Of a stretch of DNA of 64,000 nucleotides, positions 21,631 to 31,404 are shown in pieces. Positions within the stretch are counted from its first letter, which is position 1. Every line of letters starts with the position of its first letter. The translations under genes were made by a program, and so were the position numbers. The stretch is taken from the NCBI GenBank assembly GCA_021234155.1, contig JAJEKV010000008.1:8708445-8772444 (forward strand), written 5' to 3'. Source of the stretch: Isoetes taiwanensis. Its lineage: Eukaryota > Streptophyta > Lycopodiopsida > Isoetales > Isoetaceae. Below the pieces are notes generated by a model. That model was not told the DNA's origin. It saw only the letters and a list, made by a program, of their open reading frames with translations, and did no database searches.

Positions 21631-22644
21631 TTGACTATTATTCAGAAGGGCACGCAACCTGCCTTTGCAGTTAACACCATTCCTCCTGAGGAAGAAAAGA
21701 AGGTTCATTTTGCACCTGACTTGGAAAAGCTCATGCCACATGTCATGCCCAAAGTTCGACAAAGCATTTTGAACCTCATGCAAGCTGCTGAAGGCCGCAC
21801 CTTGGCAAATGTTCATGCCACCACTAGAGCTCAACAAAGACAAGATACCCCTTCAACATCTCAACCTCCACGCTCTCAGACATATCCCAATATTGCAGCC
21901 GAGGTTGACTTACTCAAAGAAGTTCTTTGCTTCCCCCCCACGCCTCCCGCACCGGTGGAACCAGCAGATCCTTTTTCTCATGTACCTCTCGAACTCCAAG
22001 AGGAGCTTGCCAAGATCAAAATTCCTTTAAGCTTGGCAACCATTTTAAAACTCTGTCCTGCTCTCAAGGACCAGTTACCACTCCCCACTGTTTTAGTTGG
22101 GGCGGTGGCTACCTCTACACCCACGGTCCATGCCACGGTGGGAAATCAGCAAGTCAACCATGTTCAAATTGATGGAGGTAGTGCCGTCAATCTCATCACG
22201 GATAAACTCCGCAAACAAATGGGCATCACACAACTCTTTCGTGCCCCATATGACATCAAATTGGCTAATGGCCATATCACGCGACCTCAAGGCGTCACAC
22301 CTATTCTTCACATCAACATTGGTGATCTCCGCTTTCCTATGGAATTTGGCGTTTGGAAAGCTGGCGAAGATCCAGGTGATTATGAAATGCTGGTGGGACG
22401 ACCTTTTCTCTGCCAGGCAAAGAGTATCCATTACTGGGCCACGGACCAGTTAGTCATCACTGATGGTCATCTCAATGCCACCATGGACTTGCAAACTGGC
22501 AGGATCATTTCTGTTGACAATGCGGAACCTTCTCTCTCGATTACGATTACGAAGAAGCTCGAGAATATTTATCAAGTTCGAGGCTCCACTGCGAAGTCCG
22601 CCTCTCCATCCTACCCGAATATCTCGATCCTTGGGGAGGAATGA
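21631..22644 (+). CDS. Retrotransposon aspartic protease region
   Basis: An open 337-codon frame in the pol region. The active-site motif I-D-G-G-S-A-V-N-L-I lies at residues about 180-189 (near 22171), and the flap/second loop region L-V-G-R-P-F-L-C lies near residue 255. Protease cleaves the gag-pol precursor in the particle. The first third is a proline/glutamine-rich linker. The start shown is the first codon of the open stretch; in the element this is an internal part of a larger pol frame, separated from gag and RT by frame breaks. The canonical D-T/S-G is D-G-G here, a variant seen in plant elements. Confidence 0.75.
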   Translation: MTIIQKGTQPAFAVNTIPPEEEKKVHFAPDLEKLMPHVMPKVRQSILNLMQAAEGRTLANVHATTRAQQRQDTPSTSQPPRSQTYPNIAAEVDLLKEVLCFPPTPPAPVEPADPFSHVPLELQEELAKIKIPLSLATILKLCPALKDQLPLPTVLVGAVATSTPTVHATVGNQQVNHVQIDGGSAVNLITDKLRKQMGITQLFRAPYDIKLANGHITRPQGVTPILHINIGDLRFPMEFGVWKAGEDPGDYEMLVGRPFLCQAKSIHYWATDQLVITDGHLNATMDLQTGRIISVDNAEPSLSITITKKLENIYQVRGSTAKSASPSYPNISILGEE

Positions 22645-22916
22645 CTCTTGATCGAGACCAGTACGTGGCTGCCTTGCTTGACCCTACTACGGCTCCTTGC
22701 AATCGAATCCAACGTTGATCACTTTTCGGATCATCGACACTCCACGCCACTCTGTTGATGTACACGCCATGAAGCAACCAGCGCTAGATGAAACCGAAAG
22801 CAACTCTTTTTTTTACCACGCAAAGTGCCACGCGATCCGTTATGCTCCAACCTCCTCGCACACATTGTCCGGATACTTGAAGTCATACCCCATATTCGGA
22901 CTCACGGGTCGAGATT

Positions 22917-24360
22917 GTGGACGTTGGCAACAATCAACCTGTCCGCATTGCTGCAAACCTTCCGGCTCCTTATCGTAACAGGGCCGTCACGCTGTTCAAA
23001 AAATTCAAACACATTTTCGCCTGGAGTTACAAAGATCTTAGAGGAATCAACAAAAGCTTGGGGGAACTCACCATTCCTACCAAATCTGATGCACGCCCAG
23101 TCTAGCAACGACAGTACCGGCTCAACCCCAATTACCGTGATCGCGTCAAGGCGGAAATTGACAAACTCCTTGCTGCAGGTTTGATCTATGAGGTCACACA
23201 TTCTGAGTGGGTGAGCCCCATCGTCATTGCACTCAAACACAATGGTAAGATCCGCGTTTGCGTGGACTACCGAAAACTCAATCAGGCCACAGAGCGTGAT
23301 CATTTTCCACTTCCCTTCACAGACCAGGTTCTGGAAGAGGTTGCGGGACATGAGATGTACTCTTTCATGGATGGGTTTTCTGGCTACAATCAGATCTCAA
23401 TCAAAGAATCTGATCAACTCAAGACTACCTTCACCACCCCGTGGGGCACTTTTGCCTACAAGGTGGTTCCTTTTGGATTATCAAACTCTCCATCAACGTT
23501 TCAACGCATCATGCTCTCAGTTTTTCATGATTTCATGAAGGAAAATCCCTTCTTACAAATTTTTCAAGATGACTTCTCGCCTCTGCCCATGGTGACCATT
23601 TGGATAAATTGGAACTTCGTCTTCCGAGAAATGTGATGAGTCCGTATTAGTCTCAATCCCGAGAAATGCACCTTTTCGTCACCTCACGGCGTTACGTTAG
23701 GCCATGTTGTCGACAAGCGGTATCACCACGCATCCTGCCAAAATCGGTTGTGTGTGCTCAAGGCTCAAGCACCAGCCAATATCAAGGAGACACGCTCTTT
23801 CACGGGTAAGGTCAATTATTACTCCACCTTCATACGGACTAGCGGCCATTGCTGATCCCATTCATAAACTCACGGGTGATGAATCCACACGGGCTTGGAA
23901 TTCCCGGCGGATCTTTGCTTTCCAACAAATTGAAGCTTTTACTTACTCGAGCACCGGTTCTAGTTCCTCCTCAATGGGACAAGCCCTTTCATGTTCATGT
24001 AGATGTCTCGGCGTTTGCTATTGGAGCTGTTCTTTCTCAAGAATATGATGCGCTGCATGACAAACCAAATCGCTTCGCCCGTGAGAAAACTCAATTCTGG
24101 CGGCGCAACTATTCTCGCCCGCAGGCGTGAAGCTTTGGGTCTCATTTTCTGTGTCCAACGCTTCCGTCACTACCTTTTGGGCAGTCAAATCAAGTTCTTT
24201 GTCGATCACCAAGCACTCCTTTATTTGATCAACAAGTCCACGCCCACGGGCCGCATTGCTCGTTGGGTCCTTCTTCTCCAAGAATTTGCTCCTTTTGAAA
24301 TTGTTCATAAGGCAGGCAAATCTCATGTCGTCCCGGATTATCTTTCACGCATCCACACAG
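22917..24360 (+). pseudogene. Reverse transcriptase and RNase H, broken
   Basis: Copies element RNA to DNA. The RT runs from about 22980 (F-K-K-F-K-H-I-F-A-W-S-Y), through an in-frame TAG at 23103, then V-S-P-I-V-I-A-L-K, V-C-V-D-Y-R-K-L-N, F-M-D-G-F-S-G-Y-N-Q-I, V-V-P-F-G-L-S-N-S-P-S-T-F-Q-R and F-Q-D-D-F at about 23562. The catalytic Asp pair is present. After 23600 the frame is lost and RNase H resumes in other frames (H-V-D-V-S-A-F-A-I-G-A-V-L-S-Q near 24000; F-V-D-H-Q-A-L-L-Y-L near 24200; V-P-D-Y-L-S-R near 24335). Confidence 0.85.
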
Positions 24361-25760
24361 ATGATCCCTCAACTGGAGTCTCAGATGCCTTTCCTGATGC
24401 TCAGCTCTTTTTAGTCACGGCAACACCACATTGGTTCCATGATTTTCAGCAGTACCTCCTCACAGGTGCTCTTCCACCAGAAGATGAGACGCTCTCTCCT
24501 GCCAAGCGACAATCCCGTCGCCATCAATTTCTCCGAGAGGTCCGTGACTACACCATGGTTGCCGGACATCTCTACAAAAAGGGTAAGGACACCATCCTTC
24601 GGCGTGTTCTACCTCATGAAGTTCGGACATTGTTCGAGAAGCTCATCAAGGGCTCGGTGGTGGTCATTTTCATGGTGACACCACGGCGCAAAAATCCTTC
24701 TTCTTGGGGTATTATTGGCCCACGCTCTTCAAAGATGCTCACGCCCACGCCAAGACGTGTGGCGCTTTGCCGGTGGTGGGGGCGGCCCACGCCCGTGGCG
24801 CTCTTCCCCTTGACGCCCGGTTGCCACGCCACTTCCCTTCAAAGAAATGGGGAATGGATTTTGTGGGACCCATCGATCCTCTGGCGGCACACCCGTGCCG
24901 CTACATTCTCGTTCTCACCGACTCACGCTACCAAATGGGCGGAAGCTTGCGCACTTCCAGACAACACTGCGGCAAGCACAGCCAAGGTTATCTATCAACA
25001 AATCATCACGCGATTCGGCTGCCCCACGGAGCTGGTCAGTGATCGGGGTGTTCACTTTATCAATCATACCATCAAGGAGCTGACGGATTATCTCCTGATA
25101 CATCATCACAAGAGCACACCTTACTATCCTCAAGGCAATGGGTTGGCAGAAAGCACCAACAAAACTCTGGTCACCATTCTCAAGAAAATTTGTGGCCTTC
25201 CATACGCAGTTTGGCAGACAAAACTTCCTACTGTTCTTTGGGCCTACAATACTTGTTTCAAGATTGCTACGGGTCACACTCCTTTTAAATTGGTTTATGG
25301 TCAGGAAGCTCTCATGCCATTTGAATACATCCTTCCAACACTCCGTTTTCAATTGGCTACTGCTCATAATCCACCAGCTGCTCTCAAAGAACGGGTCTAT
25401 CAATTAGAACAGTTGGATGAACTTCGAAGGGATGCTTATATTCGTGTTCTTCATGGACAACAGTTGCAAAAATCTTTACATGACAAACGTTTGAAGACAA
25501 AAACATTCAAAGAAGGAGATTTGGTTCTTCTTTATGATTCCAGGTACAAAAATTTTCCGGGTAAACTCAAGTTTCGTTGGCTTGGCCCTTATCATATTGT
25601 TCAAGTGGTTAGACCAAGCGTCTTCCAACTAGCTGAGTTAGATGGCACTCCATTACCTACATTGGTTAATGGTTTTCGTCTCAAAGCATTTCATCACACA
25701 GAAAGTGAACATCAACCCACCGAGACAGTTCAAGAATCAAACACCACAGAAAGTGACTAA
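24360..25760 (+). pseudogene. Integrase, N-terminal part frame-broken
   Basis: Inserts element DNA into the host genome. The long frame ending at 25760 carries the second half of the catalytic core: E-L-V-S-D-R-G-V-H-F with the central Asp (about 25030), and P-Y-Y-P-Q-G-N-G-L-A-E-S with the catalytic Glu (about 25120). It then has the L-W-A-Y-N-T region, the P-F-K-L-V-Y-G-Q-E-A motif, and a C-terminal domain with L-V-L-L-Y-D-S-R and G-P-Y-H-I-V. The zinc-binding N-terminus and first catalytic Asp region (24650-24950) are scattered over frames, with most breaks in GC-rich words such as GCCCACGCC. Confidence 0.85.
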
Positions 25761-25804
25761 AAAGGCGGTAGATTATATTATAGTAGAGATTTCTTACAAA
25801 ATGT

Positions 25805-25867
25805 GGGCGCAGCCCAGCTATTTCCGCTATGGGCACTGCCCTATATACAAAAACGGGCTCAGAGCCC
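25805..25867. other. Three consecutive GGGC-loop-GCCC hairpins
   Basis: GGGC-GCA-GCCC (25805-25815), GGGC-ACT-GCCC (25831-25841) and GGGCTC-A-GAGCCC (25855-25867) follow within 63 bp. Confidence 0.6.
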
Positions 25868-25897
25868 TATCTACTAAGTCCTAAGAGGAAAAACCCT

Positions 25898-26164
25898 CTA
25901 CTCCGGGTTAGGAGCAGAGGTGATGCGGAGGAGATGGTAGAGGTTCTGCTCAGGGTCCCAGCGAAGGTGCAGAACCACCTCCATCCCGTTGGTCAGAGGG
26001 TCGGGATGTTCAGCCATCCCGGCACACCAGCCGTCCATGCGAATGCCACGGTTGTGGCAGCGCCAGAGATCCAGACAATTCATCTTACAAGTGATCCACT
26101 CCTGACAGTTGGTGGGCATAGTGCAGTTTTCGTTCAAACCAGCAGCAGCCATGCTCAGCGCCAT
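25898..26164 (-). CDS. Possible antisense ORF in gypsy element, unrecognised
   Basis: Minus-strand frame of about 88 codons starting at the ATG at 26164, just downstream of a TATATAAG motif (plus 26194-26201). The product is Trp-, Cys- and Met-containing (for example R-M-D-G-W-C-A-G-M, L-H-L-R-W-D-P-E-Q-N-L) and has no membrane segment. No family recognised. Some plant gypsy elements carry antisense extra ORFs in this part of the element, so the position is suggestive. It may also be a chance frame. The sense strand is not obviously coding here. Confidence 0.3.
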   Translation of the reverse strand: MALSMAAAGLNENCTMPTNCQEWITCKMNCLDLWRCHNRGIRMDGWCAGMAEHPDPLTNGMEVVLHLRWDPEQNLYHLLRITSAPNPE

Positions 26165-26702
26165 CGGATGTCTTCGCTTCACTCCCGGTTCGTCTTATAT
26201 AGCCAACCGAGGAACTGTTAGTCGACGTGGACCAATCAGAAATTTGCCAACGTGTTTGCAATGCAAGGCTCCTTCTAACTTGAGAATCTTTTCTCCCGCC
26301 GCATATCTAGCCAGGGTACCTTCTGACACATTCCTTTTAATGATATCCCACTTCGAGTTGCCGGCATTCAATGCCCTTCCTTCTTTTCACGCCCGTCGAA
26401 CATTAATATGTGTCCTTTGGCCACCTGTCACATCCCATCATTCTCTCACGCCTAATCTCCACCGTTCATTGCTTCTCCCTTATGTTTTTCGGGGACTTAG
26501 CCAAATTTTTGCCTCTCAACTCGCCTCCTTGGCATCTTTCGACACCTGGCACCATCAACGGTTGCAGCTTCGCCCTTATCAGGCCCCTTCGCCCACCCTT
26601 GCGCGCCCTAAAACCTTTTCGTTCCTCTGCGCCTTCGTCCTCCGCACTTGGCTTTCGTCCTCCGCCTTTGCATCACTCTTTATTTTTTACACAATCGTTA
26701 CC

Positions 26703-28934
26703 ATGGCTGCACCAAAGTTTTCCACTCTTCAAGCTACCGCTCCCAAAGATCCGGCTCTTTTTGCATCTGTATCCTTCTTGACGCCCACTTTCCGTGAAGC
26801 CCTTGTTGGCTCCAGTAAAGAAGTCGCCGAACGACACCAGCTTTACGAATTCTCTCAAATGGAACTTCCGGCTCCAAATCCTGCCCAGTTGCAGCAGTTC
26901 ATCGCCAATATTGTTAACAGCCCGCAAGGTTACACCACTGTGGTCGATGGCACCACTATTTCATTGACTCAACATTTGATTTCTGAGGTATTTCATATTC
27001 CCTTGCACACTCCTTGTGTATCATGGTCTGCTATACAGGATATTGATGTCACCGAGTTTGGTGCACCTGCTTATCATGCCAATGTCCATCGTCTGACCAA
27101 TATCGACAAGCCTCACGAGACCTTTGTTAAATTTCTGTGGCGAAAATTCCTTGGGTATTCTATCAAGAACACCCATATCAATAAGCCTTTCTATAACCTG
27201 GTCCTTACTGCTACACACTCCAAACACCACATAGATTGGCCCCAAATGATGTTCTATCGTCTTCTCCAAGAAATGGACCGCCTTCGGGGTACCACTTCCA
27301 TTTCTGAAGTTTCTGGGGGCGGGCACTTTCAAGCCCTCATCCGTCATTACTTCCCTCCCACACCACCAAATTCTCATACTTCCACTCAGCGCTCCCTTCC
27401 AATCAATCACCAAGTTGGCACATCACGGCCGTCTTCCCCTGGTCATGACCACAGTCACACTCATGTCACTGTCTCTTCCTCAGCTACACCATCCACTTCA
27501 CACCATTTTTCCCAGACCTCCCAAACCAGGCAACAGCCAATTCCACCACCACAACACCCTCGTCAGTTGTTGTATCAGTATCAGCAGGAAGCTCAAGCTG
27601 CTGCTCTTAAGTTACAAGAATGCCAAGACGCTCTTATGAGCGGGGTTCAACGGGCACTAGACGCCTCTGATGCGGTACACCAGGACCTTCAAGCCGCAAC
27701 TGCTCAGGTTGCAACCTTGGAGGCCAAACTTCAAGACAAGCATGCAGCTCTTTTACAGGCTCGTGCAGATCTCAAAAGTGCACAAGCTCAAGTCAGCCAA
27801 CTCGCAGATCAACAGGCTCAGCTCCAGTCCGAAATTCAGACTCTTTTGGAGCACAATAAGTCCAAAGCCGCTCTCCTGAGTACTAAGGATGAAGATATTG
27901 CTAAACTCAATGCCTTGTACTCGGAACTGTGTGAAAATTTCAGCACTCAAGTTCAAAATCTTTCAGCCCGGGACGCTCAAGTCGCCTCCTTGACGGCTCA
28001 GCTTTCTACACAGACCTCTCAGCTCACCTCTCTTCAAGATCAGCTTACAGAGGTGCAGAAACAGAAGATACTCGATGACGCGGAGATTGCCGTGCTTCGT
28101 CTCAATACACCAGGGAAATCTTCCTCCCAGGTCCACACTTCTCAGAAACGGGTCCGTGACCAGTCACGCCTGCTACTCGAAAAGGACAATCAGATCCGTG
28201 ATCTTGAACAACAGCTGCAGCAAGCTATTCAGTCTGCTGATGAGGCTCAAGGAAAACTTGACGCCCAGACCGCCATTCTTCATCGAATACCTGTTGACTT
28301 CCCAGTCCCCTCCTGCTATCACGATTATGTGGTTGCTCGACGCCACCTCTTCCTTTCGAAGTGGCATGCGGCAGATGGACCTGTGGATATCCCACTGAGC
28401 AGTGCTGATTTTCTTCGGATTTGGCCAGAACTCTCCATTGAAGACAAAGGGTTATGCTGTGCCCTTGTCGTCTTTGATCTCATACACTGTGCAGATCCAG
28501 ACTTTATCACCTTCAGAGTGGTTCAGCCCATGGCTTACATCTTTCATGATTTCTATCTGGGTGATACACAGGAACACTTTGGAAATGGGCCACGCCAGCT
28601 TTTCCAGGGTGACCCCACTGTGCAATGGGTGCTTCAGGATAACAATCCATATCTTGCGGATCCTGCTCAGACCCAAACTCTTCATCAGGAGTACATGCCT
28701 GAGCTTGCCAATCATTTATCTCTCTGGCAAGCGGAAGCGCTGCAACAAATCAGGAAGTATCTAGGACATCCTGAGGATCTTCCCTATGCCCAAATTTATA
28801 TGCAGCATCTCGCAGGTTACAATCAGTTACACGCTCTCTTGGATAGCAAGACGGTCCCCACGGGATGGGATAGCCCTCCCCATCAACTCTCGGCTCTCTT
28901 TTCTCTTTGGGATCGTTGGTGTCGGGGCACTTGA
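26703..28934 (+). CDS. Extra ORF of gypsy element, coiled-coil protein of unknown role
   Basis: A 743-residue open frame between integrase and the 3' LTR. I place the start at ATG 26703 because it sits in a strong plant context (ACCATGGCT) and protein-like composition begins there; the frame is open further upstream to 26109. Layout: a globular N-terminal domain (about 1-215) with H-L-I-S-E-V-F-H-I-P near residue 90 and D-W-P-Q-M-M-F-Y-R-L-L-Q-E-M near 180; a Ser/Thr/Pro/His-rich linker (215-290); a Gln/Ala/Leu-rich coiled coil (about 295-525); and a C-terminal globular domain (530-743) with several Trp. There is no signal peptide or membrane helix, so it is not env-like. The N-terminal part weakly resembles the 'putative plant transposon protein' domain of Athila-type elements. 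It is uninterrupted, although gag-pol is broken. Function unknown. Confidence 0.75.
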   Translation: MAAPKFSTLQATAPKDPALFASVSFLTPTFREALVGSSKEVAERHQLYEFSQMELPAPNPAQLQQFIANIVNSPQGYTTVVDGTTISLTQHLISEVFHIPLHTPCVSWSAIQDIDVTEFGAPAYHANVHRLTNIDKPHETFVKFLWRKFLGYSIKNTHINKPFYNLVLTATHSKHHIDWPQMMFYRLLQEMDRLRGTTSISEVSGGGHFQALIRHYFPPTPPNSHTSTQRSLPINHQVGTSRPSSPGHDHSHTHVTVSSSATPSTSHHFSQTSQTRQQPIPPPQHPRQLLYQYQQEAQAAALKLQECQDALMSGVQRALDASDAVHQDLQAATAQVATLEAKLQDKHAALLQARADLKSAQAQVSQLADQQAQLQSEIQTLLEHNKSKAALLSTKDEDIAKLNALYSELCENFSTQVQNLSARDAQVASLTAQLSTQTSQLTSLQDQLTEVQKQKILDDAEIAVLRLNTPGKSSSQVHTSQKRVRDQSRLLLEKDNQIRDLEQQLQQAIQSADEAQGKLDAQTAILHRIPVDFPVPSCYHDYVVARRHLFLSKWHAADGPVDIPLSSADFLRIWPELSIEDKGLCCALVVFDLIHCADPDFITFRVVQPMAYIFHDFYLGDTQEHFGNGPRQLFQGDPTVQWVLQDNNPYLADPAQTQTLHQEYMPELANHLSLWQAEALQQIRKYLGHPEDLPYAQIYMQHLAGYNQLHALLDSKTVPTGWDSPPHQLSALFSLWDRWCRGT

Positions 28935-29670
28935 TCCGGATCTTGTCGGTCAATTCGGGGAGATCTGCTTTCGGAACCCACGCCCACGGGCATGGTTCCT
29001 TCTCCCTATGCTTCCACAGGTGTACCTCCACGCCCGGGTTCCCGACTTCGATTGGCGCCTTCCTTTTTGGACCAAGGTCATGGATGGTCATGCGGTGGAC
29101 ACCACCTCGGATCTCGGCGGATCTCCGTGGGATCCACGTTTTGTTCGGCCGCTCACATTGGGAAGAAGGTGCTACTCGGACAACACCACCAATTGGATCT
29201 ACATTGCTAATGGCGTGGTTGGCAAACAGCCCGCGGATCGCTACATGGTCTCAACACCTTCTTGCGAACGCCTCCACCTCACGATCCTTCTCCTCCATCT
29301 TCAAAGCGAGGATTTTGCGCTGCCCTCAAATGCATTTTGCTTGAGCTCCTTAAATCGGCGTCCCATTTTTCATTTGCAATCCAAATGCCGTCGGTGCCTT
29401 TGGCCTTCGACCTGACTGTCTCCTCATGGAATGTCGGTACATTTCTTGAGGCCCACGGCGCACTTGAAGACATGGTGCGCTCTCGTTTTTCTTATTGATG
29501 CTGATCCTGCCCTTGGCCAAAACACACCTCAAGCTCTTCAATCACGCCAAGATCTCATCGGCCAGTCCCATAATGGTGCCCGCCCTCACTCCCCGTGAGG
29601 ATCACTTTCAGACCGATGGCTTCCCGCCCTCTGAAACGCTTCCTCCTTTTCTTCACTCTGAGTGTCGTTT
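28935..29670. other. 3' non-coding part of gypsy element with antisense frames
   Basis: No sense domain recognised. Minus-strand frames at 29091-28750 (with L-W-K-H-R-E-K-E-P-C-P-W-A-W-V-P), 29473-29279 and 29541-29350 have protein-like composition but are broken relative to each other. Confidence 0.35.
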
Positions 29671-29682
29671 GGTGGGGGGGAG
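29671..29682 (+). promoter_or_regulatory. Polypurine tract of gypsy element
   Basis: GGTGGGGGGGAG lies immediately before the TG of the 3' LTR, where plus-strand DNA synthesis is primed. Confidence 0.85.
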
Positions 29683-30281
29683 TGTTAGTCTGTGCCTCTG
29701 ATGCAGGGACTATTCATGCATCGTCGGACCCGAGGTCAAGCTCAAAGATCCTCGGGCAACCCGCGAATTGAGACATCCAAGCCTCCGCTGAAGACTAAGC
29801 GGCGAGGCCACGCATCAAAGCCTTTGGTCTGTCAACAAGAGGCGCCGCTTCGGACAAGTGATGACCCGTCACCGCCAGCGTCGGCGTCAGCGTGATTTTA
29901 GGCACTTCAAGAGGCACCGCCAACATTCCTGCAAATCAGGCCTCCTTCCAGGAGTCGGCACCGAGATCAGTTAGAGTGTCTATATTGGGCCCAAGGCCAT
30001 TGTACTATATATATGAGTAGAGTTAGCTCATAAGTTTTTAGATGAGTTTTGAGTCTTGTCTCTCTTCAGTCTCCTCTCTATTGCGAGAGCTCATGTATGT
30101 TCATCATTGATATCAAGGAAGCTTATCATTTTCCTCTCATTGTTCTCTTTTGTTCTGTTTTCTTCTTCTTGTTTTTCTCTTGCAAATCCCGCGTGACATA
30201 GTCCCCCGGATTCTCCTGTTAGATCCAAGGGTCCTCACAGAGGGCTGTCTTGCAGGAGTTCCCGAACCCAGACCCCAAACA
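29683..30281 (+). repeat. 3' LTR of the gypsy element
   Basis: About 599 bp, starting TGTTAG and ending AAACA, followed by the target duplication CTTCA at 30282-30286. The central 190 bp around the TATA-like motif are identical to the 5' LTR. Confidence 0.93.
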
Positions 30282-30286
30282 CTTCA

Positions 30287-30839
30287 GCTAACAAAATATC
30301 ATAACGAGTCAATCTCCAAAGGTTTGTGTAGTTCAAATGGTTTTATCATCCAAAGCTTGATGTTTATTTGCCTTAAAATTAATCTCAAGGGCAATATATG
30401 TTCTTATTCAAATTCACGCCTTTTCATTCGCACCTCTTCATTCCCATCTCTTCATATGTATTGTAAAGAAGTTGCCATGTTAACCAAGATGAGCTCAAAT
30501 AGGGTTACAGGGCTTGCTGGCATGAAATTCAGTCCCTACACGGGATGAATAGTTGGATTGGGTTTGAAACTCACTTCTGGAGATTGGCCTTTAACATCCA
30601 CAGTCAGGGTTACAGGTCCCCTAGATGGAAACACAATGCTTGCATGTGTGCACGATGGTGTGCAGACCATGTGTGCATGATGGTGTATAGTGCATGTGTG
30701 CTTTGTCCCGGAGTGCATCCGTGGCAATGTGCCTGCTGGTCCGCCCGACAAAATTGACCTGGAATCCTTCCATGATGATGTGCAAGCAAACCTCCCCTCC
30801 CCCCAAACCCCCATCCCCCCCATCCCCCCCCTTCCCCAC
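30287..30839. other. Flank of gypsy element, nothing recognised
   Basis: No gene recognised. C-rich low-complexity DNA at 30793-30840 leads into the next palindrome cluster. Confidence 0.4.
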
Positions 30840-31340
30840 ATTGGGCTGGCGCCCCTATTGTCTTAGAGTGCTAAATTGGCCAGGCGCCCAAGTTCACTTG
30901 GAGTTCTTCCATGATGATGTGCAAGTAAGACCCCCTCAAATTGGGCAAGTGCCCAAGTTGCCAAATTGAGCGGCCGGCCAAGTTGAGCTGGAGTCCTTCC
31001 ATGATGATGTTCAGCCAGGGACCCCTCCCCCCCAAAAACAAAAAAAAAAAAAGGGCGGGCGCCCAAATTGCCTGGATTGCATCCATGGTAATGTCCAAGG
31101 AAGCCCCATCCTTCCCCATGAGCCCAATTTTGCCCTGCAGTACTTGGATTGTATGTAAGCAAGGCCTGCCCACGAGGCCAAATTGGACGGGCGCCCAATT
31201 TGACCTGGTGCATTAATAGCAATGTGCAAACAAGGCTCCTCATCTAGCCAAATTGGGCACCCGCCCAATTTGCACTGGGGGGCATCCATCGTCTCTAGAG
31301 CTCAAATTTGGTACCCGCCCAATTTGATTGTCAGTGGAAC
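30840..31340. repeat. Palindrome-core array D (about 75-110-bp units)
   Basis: Six or more diverged palindrome cores (for example near 30880, 30950, 31050, 31185, 31248 and 31310) alternate with spacers containing TTCCATGATGATGT or GCATCCATGGTAATGTCC-like words, which are unlike the spacers in arrays B and C. Core orientation varies between units. Confidence 0.75.
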
Positions 31341-31404
31341 CCTTGAAGGACCATGTCCCTATTTCTTTTGCATTGCTTGCTCCTTCTCGCTATTCAAGTT
31401 TAAT

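Larger units (their letters stand above)
25761..26702. other. Linker between integrase and the extra ORF
   Basis: Sense reading shows no domain. It contains three small GGGC-type hairpins (25805-25867), a possible antisense ORF (26164-25898) with a TATA motif, and probably the leader or splice-acceptor region used to express the downstream ORF. Confidence 0.45.
19171..30281 (+). mobile_element. Full-length Ty3/gypsy LTR retrotransposon with extra ORF
   Basis: Both LTRs start TGTTAG and end AAACA, and the element is flanked by the 5-bp target duplication CTTCA (19166-19170 and 30282-30286). Order: LTR, primer site, gag with CCHC knuckles, protease, RT, RNase H, integrase, an intact extra ORF, polypurine tract, LTR. 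RT before integrase is the Ty3/gypsy order. The tRNA-Asp-like primer site and the extra ORF between integrase and the 3' LTR point to the Athila/Tat side of plant gypsy elements. gag-pol is frame-broken in this copy, so it is probably not autonomous as sequenced. Confidence 0.93.

Noticed and set aside
26703-28934. Envelope-type protein for the extra ORF
   Set aside because: No signal peptide or membrane-spanning helix is visible; the middle is a soluble coiled coil.
13600-31340. CRISPR-like array interpretation of the palindrome clusters
   Set aside because: Spacers within a cluster are repeats of each other, spacing is irregular, and the DNA is clearly eukaryotic.
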